64,000 nucleotides of DNA. Source: Capsaspora owczarzaki ATCC 30864 (Eukaryota; Opisthokonta; Filasterea). The stretch spans positions 1,403,585-1,467,584 of the forward strand of contig NW_011887293.1 of assembly GCF_000151315.2 (NCBI RefSeq), written 5' to 3'. Each line of letters begins with the position of its first letter. Positions within the stretch are counted from its first letter, which is position 1. Of this stretch, positions 1-11,337 are shown piece after piece. The notes under the pieces are model-generated. The model searched no databases and was not told where the DNA came from. It was given only the letters and a program-made list of their open reading frames with translations. A program made the position numbers and the translations under genes.

Positions 1-1865
1 ACTCGCCACTCACGAAAGCCATCGGACGGCTGGTCATGCTCACTCGCATTGATCTTGGCTTCAACCAACTCGAGTAAGGGAGGACTTTTTTTTTTCTTTT
101 TTTCATTCGCTCTTTGCAGCAACTTGACTCATTCGCCTCGTTACTTTGCTCTTCTCCCTTGCAGGGACTTGCCTGACGAATTTGGTCATTTGCGCAACCT
201 CAAGTACATCGATTTGAGCAACAACGACTTGAAGGTACATCCTCGAACGCCGCGCCTTGTGCCGTGCGCCGTTTACCAACCTGCTCTTTTTGTCTTTCTG
301 TTTCTCCCCTCTTTGGCCGTCCGCAGATCATTCCGGTGTGCGTTTGCAAAATCGCCGGCCTCGAGTACCTGAACCTCGAGCAAAACAAGATCAAGCTCGT
401 GCCCCCGGAAATTGGCCAACTGACTTCGCTCAAGGTTGGAAAAATGCGCACGATTTTTGTTGTTTTTCGTGCTTTGAAACACCAGTTTCGTCATCACTGA
501 CCCTATCTTTGTTGTTCCACCGTCTGTACCTCACACACAGGAATGGCTGCTGAACAACAACAACATTAACAAGCTTCCGGCGGAGGTGGGCTCGCTCTCC
601 AAGCTTGTGAAGGTGACGCTGGCATTCAACAACCTGCGCGAGCTGCCGAAGGCTGCCGGTGAATGGGTCGACATTGAAGAGCTCGATCTCCGCGAAAACA
701 ACAACATGGTGGAGCTTCCCGCGACCAGCCAGCTGTGGAAGAAGCTGCGAAAGCTGCTCATGCGCAACACCAAGCTCGAGAAGCTTCCCGCCGGTTTTTC
801 CGCGTGGACTCGTCTCAATGAGCTGGAACTCAAGGACAACCCTCAGCTCCAGGAAATCCCAGGTACGCGAGGCGTTGGGGCGGGGGGGGGGCGCAGAGAC
901 TGATATTCTGCTTGGTTCATGGGTTGTGTTTTTTTTTTTTTGTTGTTGTTGTTGTTTGTTTGTTTTCTCTTTTTTTTTCTCATCTTTTGACTGTCGCTCA
1001 TGCTCGTCCAGAGGACATTGGTCAGCTCAACAGTCTGACCCGTCTGGATTTGTCGTCGTGCTGCCTGACCACCTTGCCCGACTCGGTCGCGCAGCTCACG
1101 CAGCTGCAGCTTTTGGATTTGAGGCAAAACCAGCTGACCACCTACTGCATCCCTCAAGGCATGCGCAACATGCAGTCCATGAAAAAGCTGTACTTGCAGT
1201 AAGTGAACTTTTTTTTGTTTGCGCCTTTTTTCTTTGTTGCAATGAGCATTTTTGGTTGCATTTGGCAAACCGCCCTTTGCTTCGCTCGCGTTCCAACCTC
1301 GGCTCACTTTGGCTTTGGACAGAGAAAACCGCATCGAAATTGTTCCTGACGATGTGCTCGAAATCAAGTCTCTTGTGGAGCTGGACATGAGCAGCAACAC
1401 AATGTACTCGCTCGCGGACGATATTCGCAAGCTCACGATGCTCACCAAGCTGTCGCTCAGCTTTAATGCGCTCGAGTCACTGCCGGCCTCGATCGGCATG
1501 CTCACCAACCTTCAGACTCTTGAGGTGCGCAACAACCAGCTGAGCGCCCTCCCCGACGAGATTGGCGACCTGCGCAGCCTCATCAAGCTTGACGTGAGCA
1601 ACAACAAGATCAGCAAGCTCCCCACGTCCATGTGCCAACTCAGCGCGCTCCAGACGCTGGATACCTCCCACAACCAGCTTGTTGAGCCTCCGGCCGACAT
1701 TATCAAGGACGGTCTCGCTGTGATTCTGCAGTATCTTCGCACCAAGCATGGTAGGTGCAAGTGATGGGCGAGAGGAGGATTTTTTTGTTTTTGGAGGAAA
1801 CGAAACAGATGACTCACAGTGTCGAGGTGTGCTTTGATGAATCCTATTACGCAGGTAAAAACTGA
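1..1865 (+). CDS. Leucine-rich repeat protein, 5' end outside window
   Basis: Partial gene entering from the left edge. Proposed exons are <1-73, 165-234, 327-434, 541-862, 1012-1198, 1323-1750 and 1855-1865; all joins are GT-AG and keep one frame (about 398 residues visible). The product is almost entirely tandem LRRs of about 23 residues of the LxxLxLxxNxLxxLPxxI type (for example IDLSNNDLK and LDLSSCCLTTLPDSV), as in the SHOC2/LRRC40/PIRL class of intracellular LRR proteins. It ends with a short cap, ILQYLRTKHGKN, resembling the ILxYLR ending of LRRC40-like proteins. No signal peptide, membrane segment or catalytic domain is visible, so a cytoplasmic scaffold role is inferred. The last exon of 11 nt is the weakest join: the alternative acceptor near 1819 would read on for longer. 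Which LRR subfamily it belongs to cannot be settled without the missing N-terminus. Confidence 0.8.
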
Positions 1866-2064
1866 AGGCTTTCGAACTGATGTTGCTTTTTGTTCTTTTT
1901 CTCTTGTTTCTGTCTGTGTTCTGCCAATGTAATTCTTGTTCCAATGGAAGTGAGGAATGATTCAACATTCGCAGTCACTCAGAGTACACCTCCATCATCT
2001 GCATTTGACTAGGATTGTGATGCAGTCTCTGTTTCAGCACGCTTTGTTCCCAATCATCACTCAC

Positions 2065-3356
2065 ATGTTTGGCGTGATTGCAGTGGTGGTTGCGCTCGCT
2101 CTCGGAGCAGTCTTCCTGCACTCCTTCCCAATGGGCTACCATGCTCGCATGGTCTTCTATGCCCTGCAGGGTTTCCGCCGTGGTCGCTTCTCTCGCTTGG
2201 ACGAGGTACGTCGCTGATGTTGGGGCAATGCGAAATCTGCCGCTTTGTCACGCTCTGTCTCTCTCTCGCGCGCGTCGCCCCGTCAGCCGACCTCTCCTCG
2301 AACCTGATCGCAGTGGATTGCATTCAAATCACAATCCACTCTACTTCTTGTGATGCGCTCGGACTCTCGCGATGCGCTCTCATTCGGATGGTGATCTCGT
2401 GGTCGGAGAAGCGGGATTTTGACTGCTGCTGCCAATCCCGAGTCCAATCCAAGGCTCAGTTCATCAGAGCAATCCCAGGCCAAGTCCTATGGAAGCTTGG
2501 ATGAATTCTTATATTCTTGTATCGGCAGTGTTGTTTCCGATCGCTGGCAAAGTCGCAGCACAAATTTCCAGCGAACAACCTGCTCTCACCTTCCCTCCTC
2601 ACACCATTGAATGCACTCAAACCATTCACTCACTTGAATTGTCTAAATTTGCTCTTGATTTACAATTTTGATCTTGCGTGTCTCGGTACCTCGGGGGCCA
2701 AAACCAACAACAAACCCATTGAATGGTTCGGCCGTTTTGCTCCATTGCTGCAGCCGGTTTCTCAAGAACAACGTGTCCTGATTGACGATCTGGATATCAA
2801 CATCCACATGAATAATGCGAGGTATGTATCATTGCTCGGGCTATTTCCAGCAACCGCTTGGAGAATGCCAACCTTGGCTAAAATCGTGTGATGATTCCCT
2901 CACATGTATCCTCCTCCCGCCGCCAGATACAATCAGTACGCAGATTACGGTCGCTACACGTGGTGCTGCCGAGTTCTTGGAAAGTTCAGCCTCTTCAAGA
3001 CCTACCGCATCGCGAACGGCGGTGTTGCGATGAGCTTTTTGGCCGAATTCAAGCCGTTCGACCGCTTCCTCGTCCAGACCCGATTGGTTGGCTTTGATGC
3101 AAAGTGGTTTTTCATCTCGCATGAATTCACTGCCCCGAACGGCAAGGTGCACGCTCTGGGCATTTGCAAGATGGTCTTCAAGAACGGCCGCAAGACCATT
3201 CCGCCGCAAGAAGCCTTCGAAGCTCTTGGATACAAGGTTGAGGCTGATCGCTTTAACGCGGAAGCCGGTGCCAAGTGGATGTCCAGCGCGGAAGCGTTGC
3301 AAGCGCACCTCGTGGCTCTTGCTGGCCTGCGAGATCCTTCTGCCAAGGCTTCTTGA
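2065..3356 (+). CDS. THEM6: THEM6-like 4-hydroxybenzoyl-CoA thioesterase-fold protein
   Basis: Exons 2065-2205, 2754-2821 and 2927-3356 give 212 residues, the size of human THEM6 (208). The N-terminus is a hydrophobic signal anchor (MFGVIAVVVALALGAVFL) followed by a basic stretch, as in THEM6. The hot-dog signature is clear: DLDINIHMNNARYNQYADYG matches the DLDxxxHMNNARYxxxxDxxR core of the family. Family members sit in the ER membrane; a fatty-acyl-CoA thioesterase activity is inferred from the fold and is not proven for THEM6. The ATG at 2065 is preferred because it puts the hydrophobic anchor first; an in-frame ATG lies at 2020. The first intron (548 bp) is long for this window and shows no convincing extra exon. 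The gene is convergent with COPE. Confidence 0.87.
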
Positions 3357-3736
3357 AAAGCTCCACTATTGTTTCATTTGATTGTATTTGACTGAAAAAA
3401 AAAAACCACAAATACACATGACTTGATCGATGAAAGAGAGAGAGAGAGAAAGTGTGTGTGTTGTGTGAAAGCGAGAGAGATCTCACATCTCTGCCTTCCA
3501 GTCCGCGAACAAATTTCGGTCGGAGTGCCAAAGTGGAAGAATAGACAGTAGCGCATGGGAGTCACAGCAATATTGGCAAAGTCGGCAACGATTGCACATA
3601 AGGTCCAAAATAACAAGGTAACCAGAGTCATATTGAAGCTGTAAATGAATCAACTTGGTTGACAACAATTTCATGTTAAACGAGTTTGATTACTAATTTT
3701 GCTACACACCAATTCCAACAACTACACGCCAGGGCC

Positions 3737-3767
<31 letters not shown>

Positions 3768-3780
3768 CGTTGTTTCGTTT
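3357..3780. other. Convergent 3' intergenic stretch with A29 tract
   Basis: Space between the stop codons of the THEM6-like gene and COPE. It holds a short (GA)n tract near 3434-3448 and an uninterrupted run of 29 A at 3739-3767, ending 13 nt from the COPE stop codon. On the COPE sense strand the run is poly(T), so it is not a poly(A) tail of COPE. No coding potential is seen. Confidence 0.7.
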
Positions 3781-5479
3781 TCAAGCCTTGACCTGTGGTG
3801 CAAACTGCTCTGCCGCACGGTCGAATGCACGCTCTTTGGCAAGCAAATCGCGGGTGAAAGGGTGTGCGGGGGCTTCGTCCTTGAGTTGGTTGACAAAGCG
3901 GTTGATGACCTCTTGAGGCTTGTTTTGGTGGATGGAGACTGTGACAAGGTTGGCAATCGTGTCTGGGTCGCTCGAGTCCTGAGAGGGACAAGGAGGCAAG
4001 CAGCAAATGAGCCAACAAAAAAGGGGGTGAACAATTTTTTCAAGTACGCTGAAATGTACCTTGGACAAGGCCTCTTGCAACAAGCTCTCGGCTTCTTCCA
4101 AACGGCCCTGGTGCAAATGACACACGGCCTGTCCGTTCAGCAGTGCCACAGTCGGGGAATATTTCTCTGCCATTTCTTGGAAGATAAAGTACGCTTCTTG
4201 GTACTTGTCGCCACCCTGTAGCACACATGTGCAAGATCAAAATCGAGGACGTTGCGCGAGCGATGAGCACAGGGCTTTCTTTTCAAGCCAGGACACACCA
4301 GCAACAACAGCAACAACAACAACAACGACATCAACAAAAAAACCACCCTACCACTGCCAAGTTGACCCAGGCGTTCGTCAGTTGAGTCAAGGTCGAGTCG
4401 TCATCAATCTCTTGCATGCGCTTGAGCTCCTTCTTTGCGCGCTCGACAAGATCGAGGCGGAGATATGCCTGTGCGCAGAGTGCGATGCTGCGACAGACAC
4501 CAGCCAAGGAACAAGTCAGACAAGAAAAAGCAAAAGCGCGATGAGAGACCACCAAACTGATTGGTTGACAATGTCATTGCATGCTTCTCTTCTTTGCCCA
4601 TTTGCAAAGATGGTTGCTGTATGCCTGCATCCCTGTTACCTTTCAAGATGCGTCGAGTTGTGGAGGAGCTTGAGGACCTCGTCGTAGCCGCCCTGGTGGA
4701 AGATCATGATGGCGGCAATGAAAGCGACGAATGGATTGGCCGCGCTGAGTGCGCCACCAGCGAGTGACCTGACCTGCGTGAGCGCAGCCTCCTGGTCGCG
4801 CTCGCTCTTGAGGAAGGTCGCAAGTGCCGCGACGGCGCGGAGTTCGACCGGTGCGTTCGCGTCGCCGAGCTCGCCAATGACCAGGTTGTACTTTTTCTAA
4901 AGCAGAAGAAAAGCCCGGAACATGACCAAAGGGGTCGAGTGTTGAGTGAGCGTTTGGATTGAAGTGGAGTGGATTTGATGATGATGATGTGGCCGACTGA
5001 CTCTCGCTCTCTCAGTGTCTCCCCTCCCCTTCCCCCAATTCCCCCATTGTTTCACCAATCCCGCGTCTTGTTGTATCCAGCAATACATGAGTTTGGTCAA
5101 GGTGAGGGCGGGTGACTGGTGCAGTTGAACCTGCGATCTCAGTTCTTCCTCCGTCTCTCTCGTCACTCTCTCGCTTCACTCTGCCCCCAGCTTTGGCTCC
5201 TCTGGCTGCCAGTGCGTAGGTCTTCTGTCTTCTGTCCACCCCTCGTTTCGGCTGTTGGGTCTGCTTGACGTCGGTTTTCGTTACCTGTGCAATGTATGCG
5301 CGGTAGACGAGCGTCTTTGCCTCGATGGCCCGCGCCAGGTCGAGCTGCGCCTTGCCTGCGAGCTTGACGCCCTCGGTGATGGCTGCAGCGTAGTTGCCCA
5401 GATAGAACGCAGTGCGCAGCGGGAAGAGCACGGTGTCGGTCTGCTGCTGCTGCTGCTGCGGCTGCTGCTGGTACGCCAT
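3781..5479 (-). CDS. COPE: Coatomer subunit epsilon (epsilon-COP)
   Basis: Five exons (5479-5285, 4896-4640, 4487-4352, 4215-4060, 3978-3781), all with GT-AG borders and consistent phase, give 313 residues; human COPE has 308. The family is an all-helical TPR solenoid that packs against alpha-COP in the COPI coat for Golgi-to-ER and intra-Golgi traffic. Conserved blocks are visible in order: FYLGNYAAAI near the N-terminus, KKELKRMQEIDDDSTLTQL, GGDKYQEAYFIFQEMAEKYS, LLNGQAVCHLHQGRLEEAE and a C-terminal NRFVNQLKD block. The N-terminus has a short Q-rich insert (MAYQQQPQQQQQQ) encoded by a CTG/CAG tract. The start lies 237 bp from the divergent BPI/LBP gene, so the two may share a promoter region. 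Confidence 0.95.
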
Positions 5480-5716
5480 TGAAATTTCGATAAGAAAGAG
5501 AGACTGATGATCTTTGGATTTCGATTTCTTTCTTACTGTTTTTGTTTACTATTCCAGATCGGATTTCGCTAGTCTTTCCTTTGTCTTTTTTCCCATCGCT
5601 TTTCCTTCTCCTTCCCTCTCTCTCTCTCTCTTCTCTCTCTCTTCCCTCCATTCTTACTCACTTGCTCTCTGACTTTTCTTTGTTTGTCAGCAATCATCAT
5701 CATCATCATCATCATC
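5480..5716. promoter_or_regulatory. Shared divergent upstream region COPE / BPI-LBP gene
   Basis: A 237 bp pyrimidine-rich spacer between two divergent start codons. It carries (CT)n runs around 5617-5645 and ends in an (ATC)n tract at 5693-5718 that contains the BPI-family start codon. No TATA box was recognised. The promoter role is inferred from position only. Confidence 0.45.
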
Positions 5717-7315
5717 ATGCGCTCCCCTGCCCCTGCCCCGTCGTTGCGCTCTGCCCGTCTGACCCCCCTCTTCCTCTGCCGCCTGTGCCTCTTCTGTCTC
5801 GCTGCGCACCACGCTGCCGCCGTCGTGCCTGGCTTCCGCACGCAAGTCACGCAGTCTGGCCTCGACTACCTCCGCTCGGTCGGTGTGCCGCTGCTCGTCG
5901 CCCAGATTGTCGGCATCGACATCCCCGACATTAGCGGCAAGACGAGCGTGGACGTGCTTGGCACCGTCTCGTACGCCCTCTCGAACATCAAGCTGACCCA
6001 GTTCGCAGTCCCGTCCACCGCACTCACGCTGGTCCCGGGCGTGGGCATCACGGTCGGCGCATCCAACGCGAACGGGCACATCACCGCCAACTGGAAGTAC
6101 AGCTGCTGGGCCGCCTCAGACCATGGCAGCGCTGACATTTCCGTTTCGGGCATCGCGGTGACCGTCTCTGCAGCGCTCACTGCAACCAGCGACGGACACC
6201 CCGCAGTTTCAATGACGAGCTGCTCGGCGAATGTTGGATCCATGTCCATCGACTTCCACGGCGGCGCGTCGTGGCTGTACAACCTGTTTAGCGACACGAT
6301 TGCCGGAGACATCAAGTCCTCGCTCAACTCGCAGCTCTGCGACCAGATCAAGTCGGCCATCGACACGTCCGCCAACCAGGCTCTCGCAACGCTGCCCATC
6401 GTCGAGCCCATCGACGACTACAGCGAGATCAACTTTGCGCTGATTGAAAACCCGACCTTCACCGCAACCTACCTCGACACGGCGCACAAGGGCGAGTTTT
6501 ACTACATCAAGCACCCCGTCGAGTGCCCATTCACCCCGGCCGCAACGCCCGCCAACGTCACCAACACCAAGATGCTCTCGGTTTGGCTCACGTCCTTCAT
6601 TGCCGACTCGGCCGGCTACGCCTACCTCGAGGCCGGCCAGCTCGAGTACACGGTGACCCCCGACCAGGTTCCGGCAAGCTTCCCGCTCCAGCTCAACACG
6701 GACTCGTTCCAGTACCTTCTGCCCCCGCTGTACAACATGTGCCCGGGCTGCAACCTGACGCTCACCGTGAATGCCACCACCCCCGCCGAGCTCGACATTT
6801 CCGCCGAGACGGGTCTTTCGTTCTTCATCTACGGCGACATGGAGCTGGCGGTGCTGAACGGCAGCCAGTCCATCGATGCCTTCACCCTCAACGCGACAAT
6901 CCTGTCGTCCGGCATTGTCGGCCTCAAGTCTGTCAACGGCAGCGAAATCATCTGGGGCAACGCCACCTTTGCCAGCGTCGGCATCAGCCTGCTCGAGAGC
7001 CAGATTGGCCCCTTCGACGTGTCCGTCCTCCAAAGCGCCGTCAACATTCTCTGCGAGTATGCCCTCATTCCGCTCCTGAACGCCTACATTAACGGCGGCT
7101 TTGCCATCCCCACGATCGAGGGCATCACGTTCGTCGACCCCGAAATCATCCTTGGCGACGACTACATCCAGATTGACACCAACATCAACTACGTTCCGAC
7201 CTCTGAGCGCTCCTGGGTCACGCGTCCTTCGCGCCTTGATGTGCCCGCGCCTGCTTTCTTCGCTCGCCCGGCTCCCGTCGTGGAGAACGTCCCTCAGCGC
7301 ATCCCCATCGTCTAA
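5717..7315 (+). CDS. BPI/LBP/PLTP family secreted lipid-binding protein
   Basis: Single-exon CDS of 532 residues. A signal peptide is plausible (basic start, then LTPLFLCRLCLFCLAAHHAAA). The mature start PGFRTQVTQSGLDYL matches the P.xR.T.xGLDY opening of BPI, LBP, CETP and PLTP. Further family blocks follow: IDIPDISG, NANGHITANWKY, HKGEFYY with a following P-rich loop, LTLTVNATTPAELDIS, IGPFDVSVLQ, and a C-terminal NGGFAIPTIEGITF. Two cysteines (in NWKYSCW and in SLNSQLCDQIK) may correspond to the conserved disulfide region of the N-terminal barrel. Known members form two tubular lipid-binding (TULIP) barrels that bind LPS or phospholipids. Here secretion and binding of bacterial or self lipids are inferred. 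The start ATG lies inside a (CAT)n tract and is the first ATG of the frame. Absence of introns is unusual among its neighbours. Confidence 0.9.
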   Translation: MRSPAPAPSLRSARLTPLFLCRLCLFCLAAHHAAAVVPGFRTQVTQSGLDYLRSVGVPLLVAQIVGIDIPDISGKTSVDVLGTVSYALSNIKLTQFAVPSTALTLVPGVGITVGASNANGHITANWKYSCWAASDHGSADISVSGIAVTVSAALTATSDGHPAVSMTSCSANVGSMSIDFHGGASWLYNLFSDTIAGDIKSSLNSQLCDQIKSAIDTSANQALATLPIVEPIDDYSEINFALIENPTFTATYLDTAHKGEFYYIKHPVECPFTPAATPANVTNTKMLSVWLTSFIADSAGYAYLEAGQLEYTVTPDQVPASFPLQLNTDSFQYLLPPLYNMCPGCNLTLTVNATTPAELDISAETGLSFFIYGDMELAVLNGSQSIDAFTLNATILSSGIVGLKSVNGSEIIWGNATFASVGISLLESQIGPFDVSVLQSAVNILCEYALIPLLNAYINGGFAIPTIEGITFVDPEIILGDDYIQIDTNINYVPTSERSWVTRPSRLDVPAPAFFARPAPVVENVPQRIPIV

Positions 7316-7590
7316 AAAGGATGATGTTGATGCTATGAAGCTCTCTTGGGTGTATGAATGAACAAAAAGACAAGGCTGTCAGCTGGGGGGTCTCTTCTGG
7401 TTGCTTGTTTTTGTGTCACTTTGTTTGAGAATACACTCACCAATTACTTTACTAATACCGGATCTTTGCGTTAGAGCGCTTTGCTAACCGTAGCAAAAGC
7501 TCAAATCGTGTACATTTCGAAATTTGACAACAAAAACCAAAACAACAACAACAATCACAAAACCGAAACAACAACCCAAACCAAAAGCTA

Positions 7591-10045
7591 TTAAGAACGA
7601 AGGCGACGAGTAACAGAACGCCATGCCCGGAATAGCTTGCCTGAAAACGAGCGTGAGGAGCCACCGTCCATGAGAGGCGACGGAATGTACATGGCTGGGG
7701 TGCGAGCGCGCTCGATGGCCTGCAAAAGTGCCTCGGACACTTTCGAGTCGAGGCGAGTCCTTTGCGCTGCAGCCACAACGTCCTCTGGTAGGTGTGGCAT
7801 CAGTCGCTCACGCGCAGCTTCTGGCAAGGCCAGCAAGTATTGTGGATGGTGACGAACGAGGATGAGCAGCGCGGAATAGCGCTCGGCTTGCAACGCCATG
7901 TCCACCGCAAGCCGGCCATCGACGTCGGCAATGTCGATATCGACACCATGGCGCACGAGTGCGTCCACAAAGTGCAAGCGACCCGAGCCCATAGCGCGTG
8001 ACAGTGCAGTTCGGCCGATGCAGTCGCCGAGATTGACATCCAGACCAATGTCCGCGGCGTGATCGAGCAAATGCTCGACCAGATGATAGGCATTGGCTTG
8101 AACGGCGTCCACAAGAATGGCCGCCTTGCCCACGAATGGAACGTTCCGCTCAATCAGCCAGCGCAGCGTGTCGAGGAGTTGCTCCTCGCGGAACACCATC
8201 CGAGGCGTGGTTTGGACCTTGGAATCGACAAGCGCAAGGTCGCTCTCCGCTTCAGGGGACAGATTGCTCGAGTCCTTCATTGCAGCCAGCATGATCTGCA
8301 GGTAGGTTGCAAACCCGCCGAGTTCGGGCAAGGAGCCGTGTTTGAGAAGGACTTCCGCCGCGGGCACATTTCCCTTGGCGGCAGCTGGTGTTTTTTCAAA
8401 GCACGCAACAAATGAGTATTGATTGGACGAACACAGCCACCTCTCCAAGCACGTCTTTGAATGCACCAGATGGAAATCAAACACACTCACCAACTTCGAT
8501 GGGCAGCTTGAGAGAATTGGTGCGTCGCGAATTGACGTCGCCGCCGTGCTTGATGAGAGTCTCCAAGGCGTCCAGATTGGAGCCCTCGCACGCAAGATGG
8601 AAGGCATGACCCGCATTAGGGTCGGCTCCTGCCGCCAGCAGCAGTCGCGTAATATCCAGTTCGTCCGCAAGTTCGGCAGCGGTGGCACCGTTGCGATTTA
8701 GCTGCAGTACATTCAGAGCCAGCACGGAATGGCTATGGTAGCCCGACACAATGGTATTGGGGTCGGCGCCAAGAGCCAGCAGTGCAGCCACGCAGTCGCG
8801 CTTTCCTTGAGTGACGGCGCGAATGATGGCTCGTGATGAAGAGTCGCATCGCTTGCTGTTGGGCTCTCCGTTGACATGCGCGCCTGCTGCAGCCAGCAGC
8901 TGAATCATTTCAACATTGTTGATTTCGACCGCCGACACGATTGGAGGCATGGCCACAGTTTCATGGCAGTTCGGCGAGACCTTGTGGTGGAGAAAGTCTA
9001 CAGACAAACAGGCGGCCAAAAACAGCTGGACAGTGAGCCAAAAGGTATCGTCAAAAGCCAAAACGCATTGTGTGCGTGCGTGGGCTTTTGCAAACGAATC
9101 AACAAGCCTCTCATCTGGCCATCACTGACATTTCACCATGGGAAAGTTGCGTGCCATGATGGCGCGGGACAGGGCAGAGTGGCGGGATCGCTTGCTTGCC
9201 GTGTGGTCGACAAAAAACGGCTGCAGGCGGTGGTAGCGTGCGAGCAATTGCACGGACAGATACTGGCCAGGGAATCGCGTGGCCTTGGCGAGAAGCAGGT
9301 CAAAGTACTGCTGCTCGGGTGGCGAATTTGTCGGGAGAATGCTAACATGAGCGCAGAACGAAACGTGCTGCAACCGAGTGAATGCCTCCTTCCAGTTGGT
9401 GGGAACGCTCGACACGGCATGCGCGATGCTCTGTCACAAAGCCCAATTGAGTTGGGACGAAGATCAGAATTGGATTGGCAAGTGTGCAAGAAAAAGTGCT
9501 GATCGCATCCGCAATATTGTAATAAACTCATCACTCACAGCCATGTACAGGTCCGGCTTCAGACCATTGTTGGCCAGCAACTGTCGCGTTCGGCGAATCC
9601 AAATGTCGGGTTGGAAAAAGAACGTTCGGGCCGCCCGGCACGTCCCGGACAGGCGCCACAAATCCGGCAGGCTGAGCATGTCGGTAATGAGCTCGATCAA
9701 TTCAGCAGGTAGGCTGAACAAGCCCAGGGCTTGGTTGGGATTTCCATGCACGCCAGCGTCGTTTTTCAGAATGAACGGATTGGATGGGTGCATTGGCGGG
9801 CGCGCAATCAACTCTGGCACCTTCGGGTTGGAGACAATTGTTGCCGTTGTTGCTCGTGTCGGGCGACTTGGTCCTGCTGTTGTTGCTGCTGCTGCCGCTG
9901 CTGTTGCTGCTGTAGAAGCGTGAGCAAGCATTGGAAGCTCTGTCGGTGAAGCGAGGCATGCCATCCACCCTGGAAAGTCGCTGCTCTGCACAAACTTGGC
10001 AAACCCGGAAATGTCCGGTCCCATGCAAGTGGCCGCTGCAAGCAT
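7591..10045 (-). CDS. F-box and ankyrin-repeat protein
   Basis: Four exons (10045-9539, 9430-9137, 9025-8491, 8384-7591) give 709 residues with intact phase. After an Ala/Thr-rich, disordered N-terminus an F-box begins near residue 110 (LFSLPAELIELITDMLSLPD, then LWRLSGTCRA). The rest is mostly degenerate ankyrin repeats, roughly residues 275-620, with recognisable units such as IQLLAAAGAHVN, LLALGADPN, LLLAAGADPN, LIKHGGDVN and LVRHGVDIDIADVDGR. By family logic it would be a substrate adaptor of an SCF (Skp1-Cullin-F-box) ubiquitin ligase, with the ankyrins recruiting the target; the target is unknown. The exon 3 acceptor was chosen because CTG at 9025 keeps the frame through LFLAACLSVDFLHHK. 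The basic, Ser/Arg-rich C-terminus shows no further domain. Confidence 0.85.
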
Positions 10046-10559
10046 TATTTTGGTTTTTTTGGGGGAGGGGTTTGTATGTGTGTTATTGAGAGCTCTGATT
10101 CAGAATGAAATGAGGACTGAAGGCAGAAATAAGAATTAAACGCTTCGCTTTGAACGAAAATCCGAAATAATCCCAAAAATCCAAAAGCGGATGAACGCAA
10201 GGTTATTTTGGGCGTTTGGCTGACTTTTCAACATTTTTTGGCGTCAAATTCCAGCGTGTGAAGCCGAACGACTTGCCTGGCAACAAAGGGAAGATGTGGT
10301 CAAAATATGCGTGAATGGATGGAACGAGGAGCGCTGGATCTGTCGCGCGGTGCCAAGATCGAGCGAATGCCGGTGATGTAGCAAAGCGAAAACGGCTGGG
10401 TGCTTGTTTTTGTTGTTTGGCTTTGGGGTTTGATCGGATTGTGTTTCAACTTAAAACATTAAGAGAAGCGATTGCGGTTTATTTATAGCATTCGACAGTG
10501 ATTGGGGGGGGGTGATTGGAGGAACCGAGAAGTAGCGCATGGACGGCCGTTGCAAATCT
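10046..10559. other. Upstream region of F-box gene, no feature seen
   Basis: AT-richer stretch upstream of the F-box gene start. Several short T runs are present, but no ORF with coding character, RNA gene or repeat was recognised. It presumably includes the F-box gene promoter. Confidence 0.4.
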
Positions 10560-10664
10560 CGACCGATTGTGAAATTTTGGACAATTGTGAGCAGCTCGCT
10601 TTGCAAGGCTGTCGCAAAGGGGCCAATACTGCTTGAGTTTTGTGATGTACCTGAAGGCTAACTG
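10560..10664 (+). pseudogene. Decayed partial copy of the 3' end of the downstream ART-like gene
   Basis: The segment 10627-10662 matches the last coding bases of the gene at 11762-14821 (its 14786-14821) at about 35 of 36 positions, including the terminal codons of SFVMYLKAN and the stop. Just upstream, GAGCAGCTCGCT followed by TGCAAG also recurs (10589 versus 14739), with diverged sequence between the two blocks. No open frame of useful length surrounds it, so this is a truncated, decayed duplicate of a host gene. A small matching block of the 3' flank lies at about 11340-11361, displaced by an intervening insertion. Confidence 0.7.
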
Positions 10665-10681
10665 ACTCGGAAGAGTTTGTT

Positions 10682-11337
10682 GGTTGAAAAATTGCATTGC
10701 AATTTGGGACGACTCCTGGTAATACCTTCCAGCCCTCTTCACCAACATTTCTCCCCCTCCTCTCCGCGTCATTTCGATGACGAGTCATTTGCTGTTGTCT
10801 GTTACAGCTTGGTTCATGCTGCGCGTCCCACAAGCACCTTCTGGACACGCAGTTGCGTTTGTCCGTTTCATGGAACCCTCGCGAATCACTGGAACCGCAA
10901 CTCGAACTTGACTTTCGGACGAAGCTTTATGCTTCACACTGAATCACCTCCCCGCCGCGACACACTCGCTATGTCATGTTGTTGGTTTGGCTATTTCAGG
11001 TTGCTAGTTGCGACCCACAGGCATTTCTAGACGCGCCTCGGCGCGTCATCCGTTCGCGGAACCAACTTTGAAATTGCTGGAGAACCGAACTAACCACAAA
11101 CCGACATCGTCGCTTCCCGCCCTTCTCCAATGGATATAAATTTCCCAAGGCCTGTAGTGCACGAGCATACAGGCTCGCTAATGCTATGTCATATGACCAG
11201 ACATGGCTCTCTGCCAATTTTGTGTCTCCAAGCTCCTTACACCCATGTCCATGCTCCCGCCGTGGTCTTTGAGCATTTTGATGCTTTTCCACTCTCTCCT
11301 GCCAATAAACTTCATACAAAAAAAAAAAAAAAAAAAA
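10682..11337 (+). mobile_element. Poly(A)-tailed insertion (retroposed sequence, LINE/SINE or processed transcript)
   Basis: About 650 bp with no coding character. It ends in CCAATAAACTTCATAC followed by 19 A, that is an AATAAA signal about 13 nt before an A-run, as left by target-primed reverse transcription. It separates two blocks that are nearly adjacent in the parent gene (stop codon and 3' flank at 14821/14830). A possible imperfect target-site duplication flanks it: AAGAGTTTGTTGG near 10668 and AAGAGTCGTTGG near 11335. No reverse transcriptase, pol III A/B boxes or known family was recognised, so it may be a SINE-like element, a 5'-truncated LINE or a processed non-coding transcript. 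Confidence 0.5.

Noticed and set aside
3739-3767. A29 as a retroposon tail
   Set aside because: No AATAAA, target duplication or distinct upstream body; isolated homopolymers are common throughout this genome.
5684-5716. Upstream start for the BPI/LBP gene giving a polyIle leader
   Set aside because: The codon at 5684 is TTG; ATG 5717 gives a normal signal peptide.
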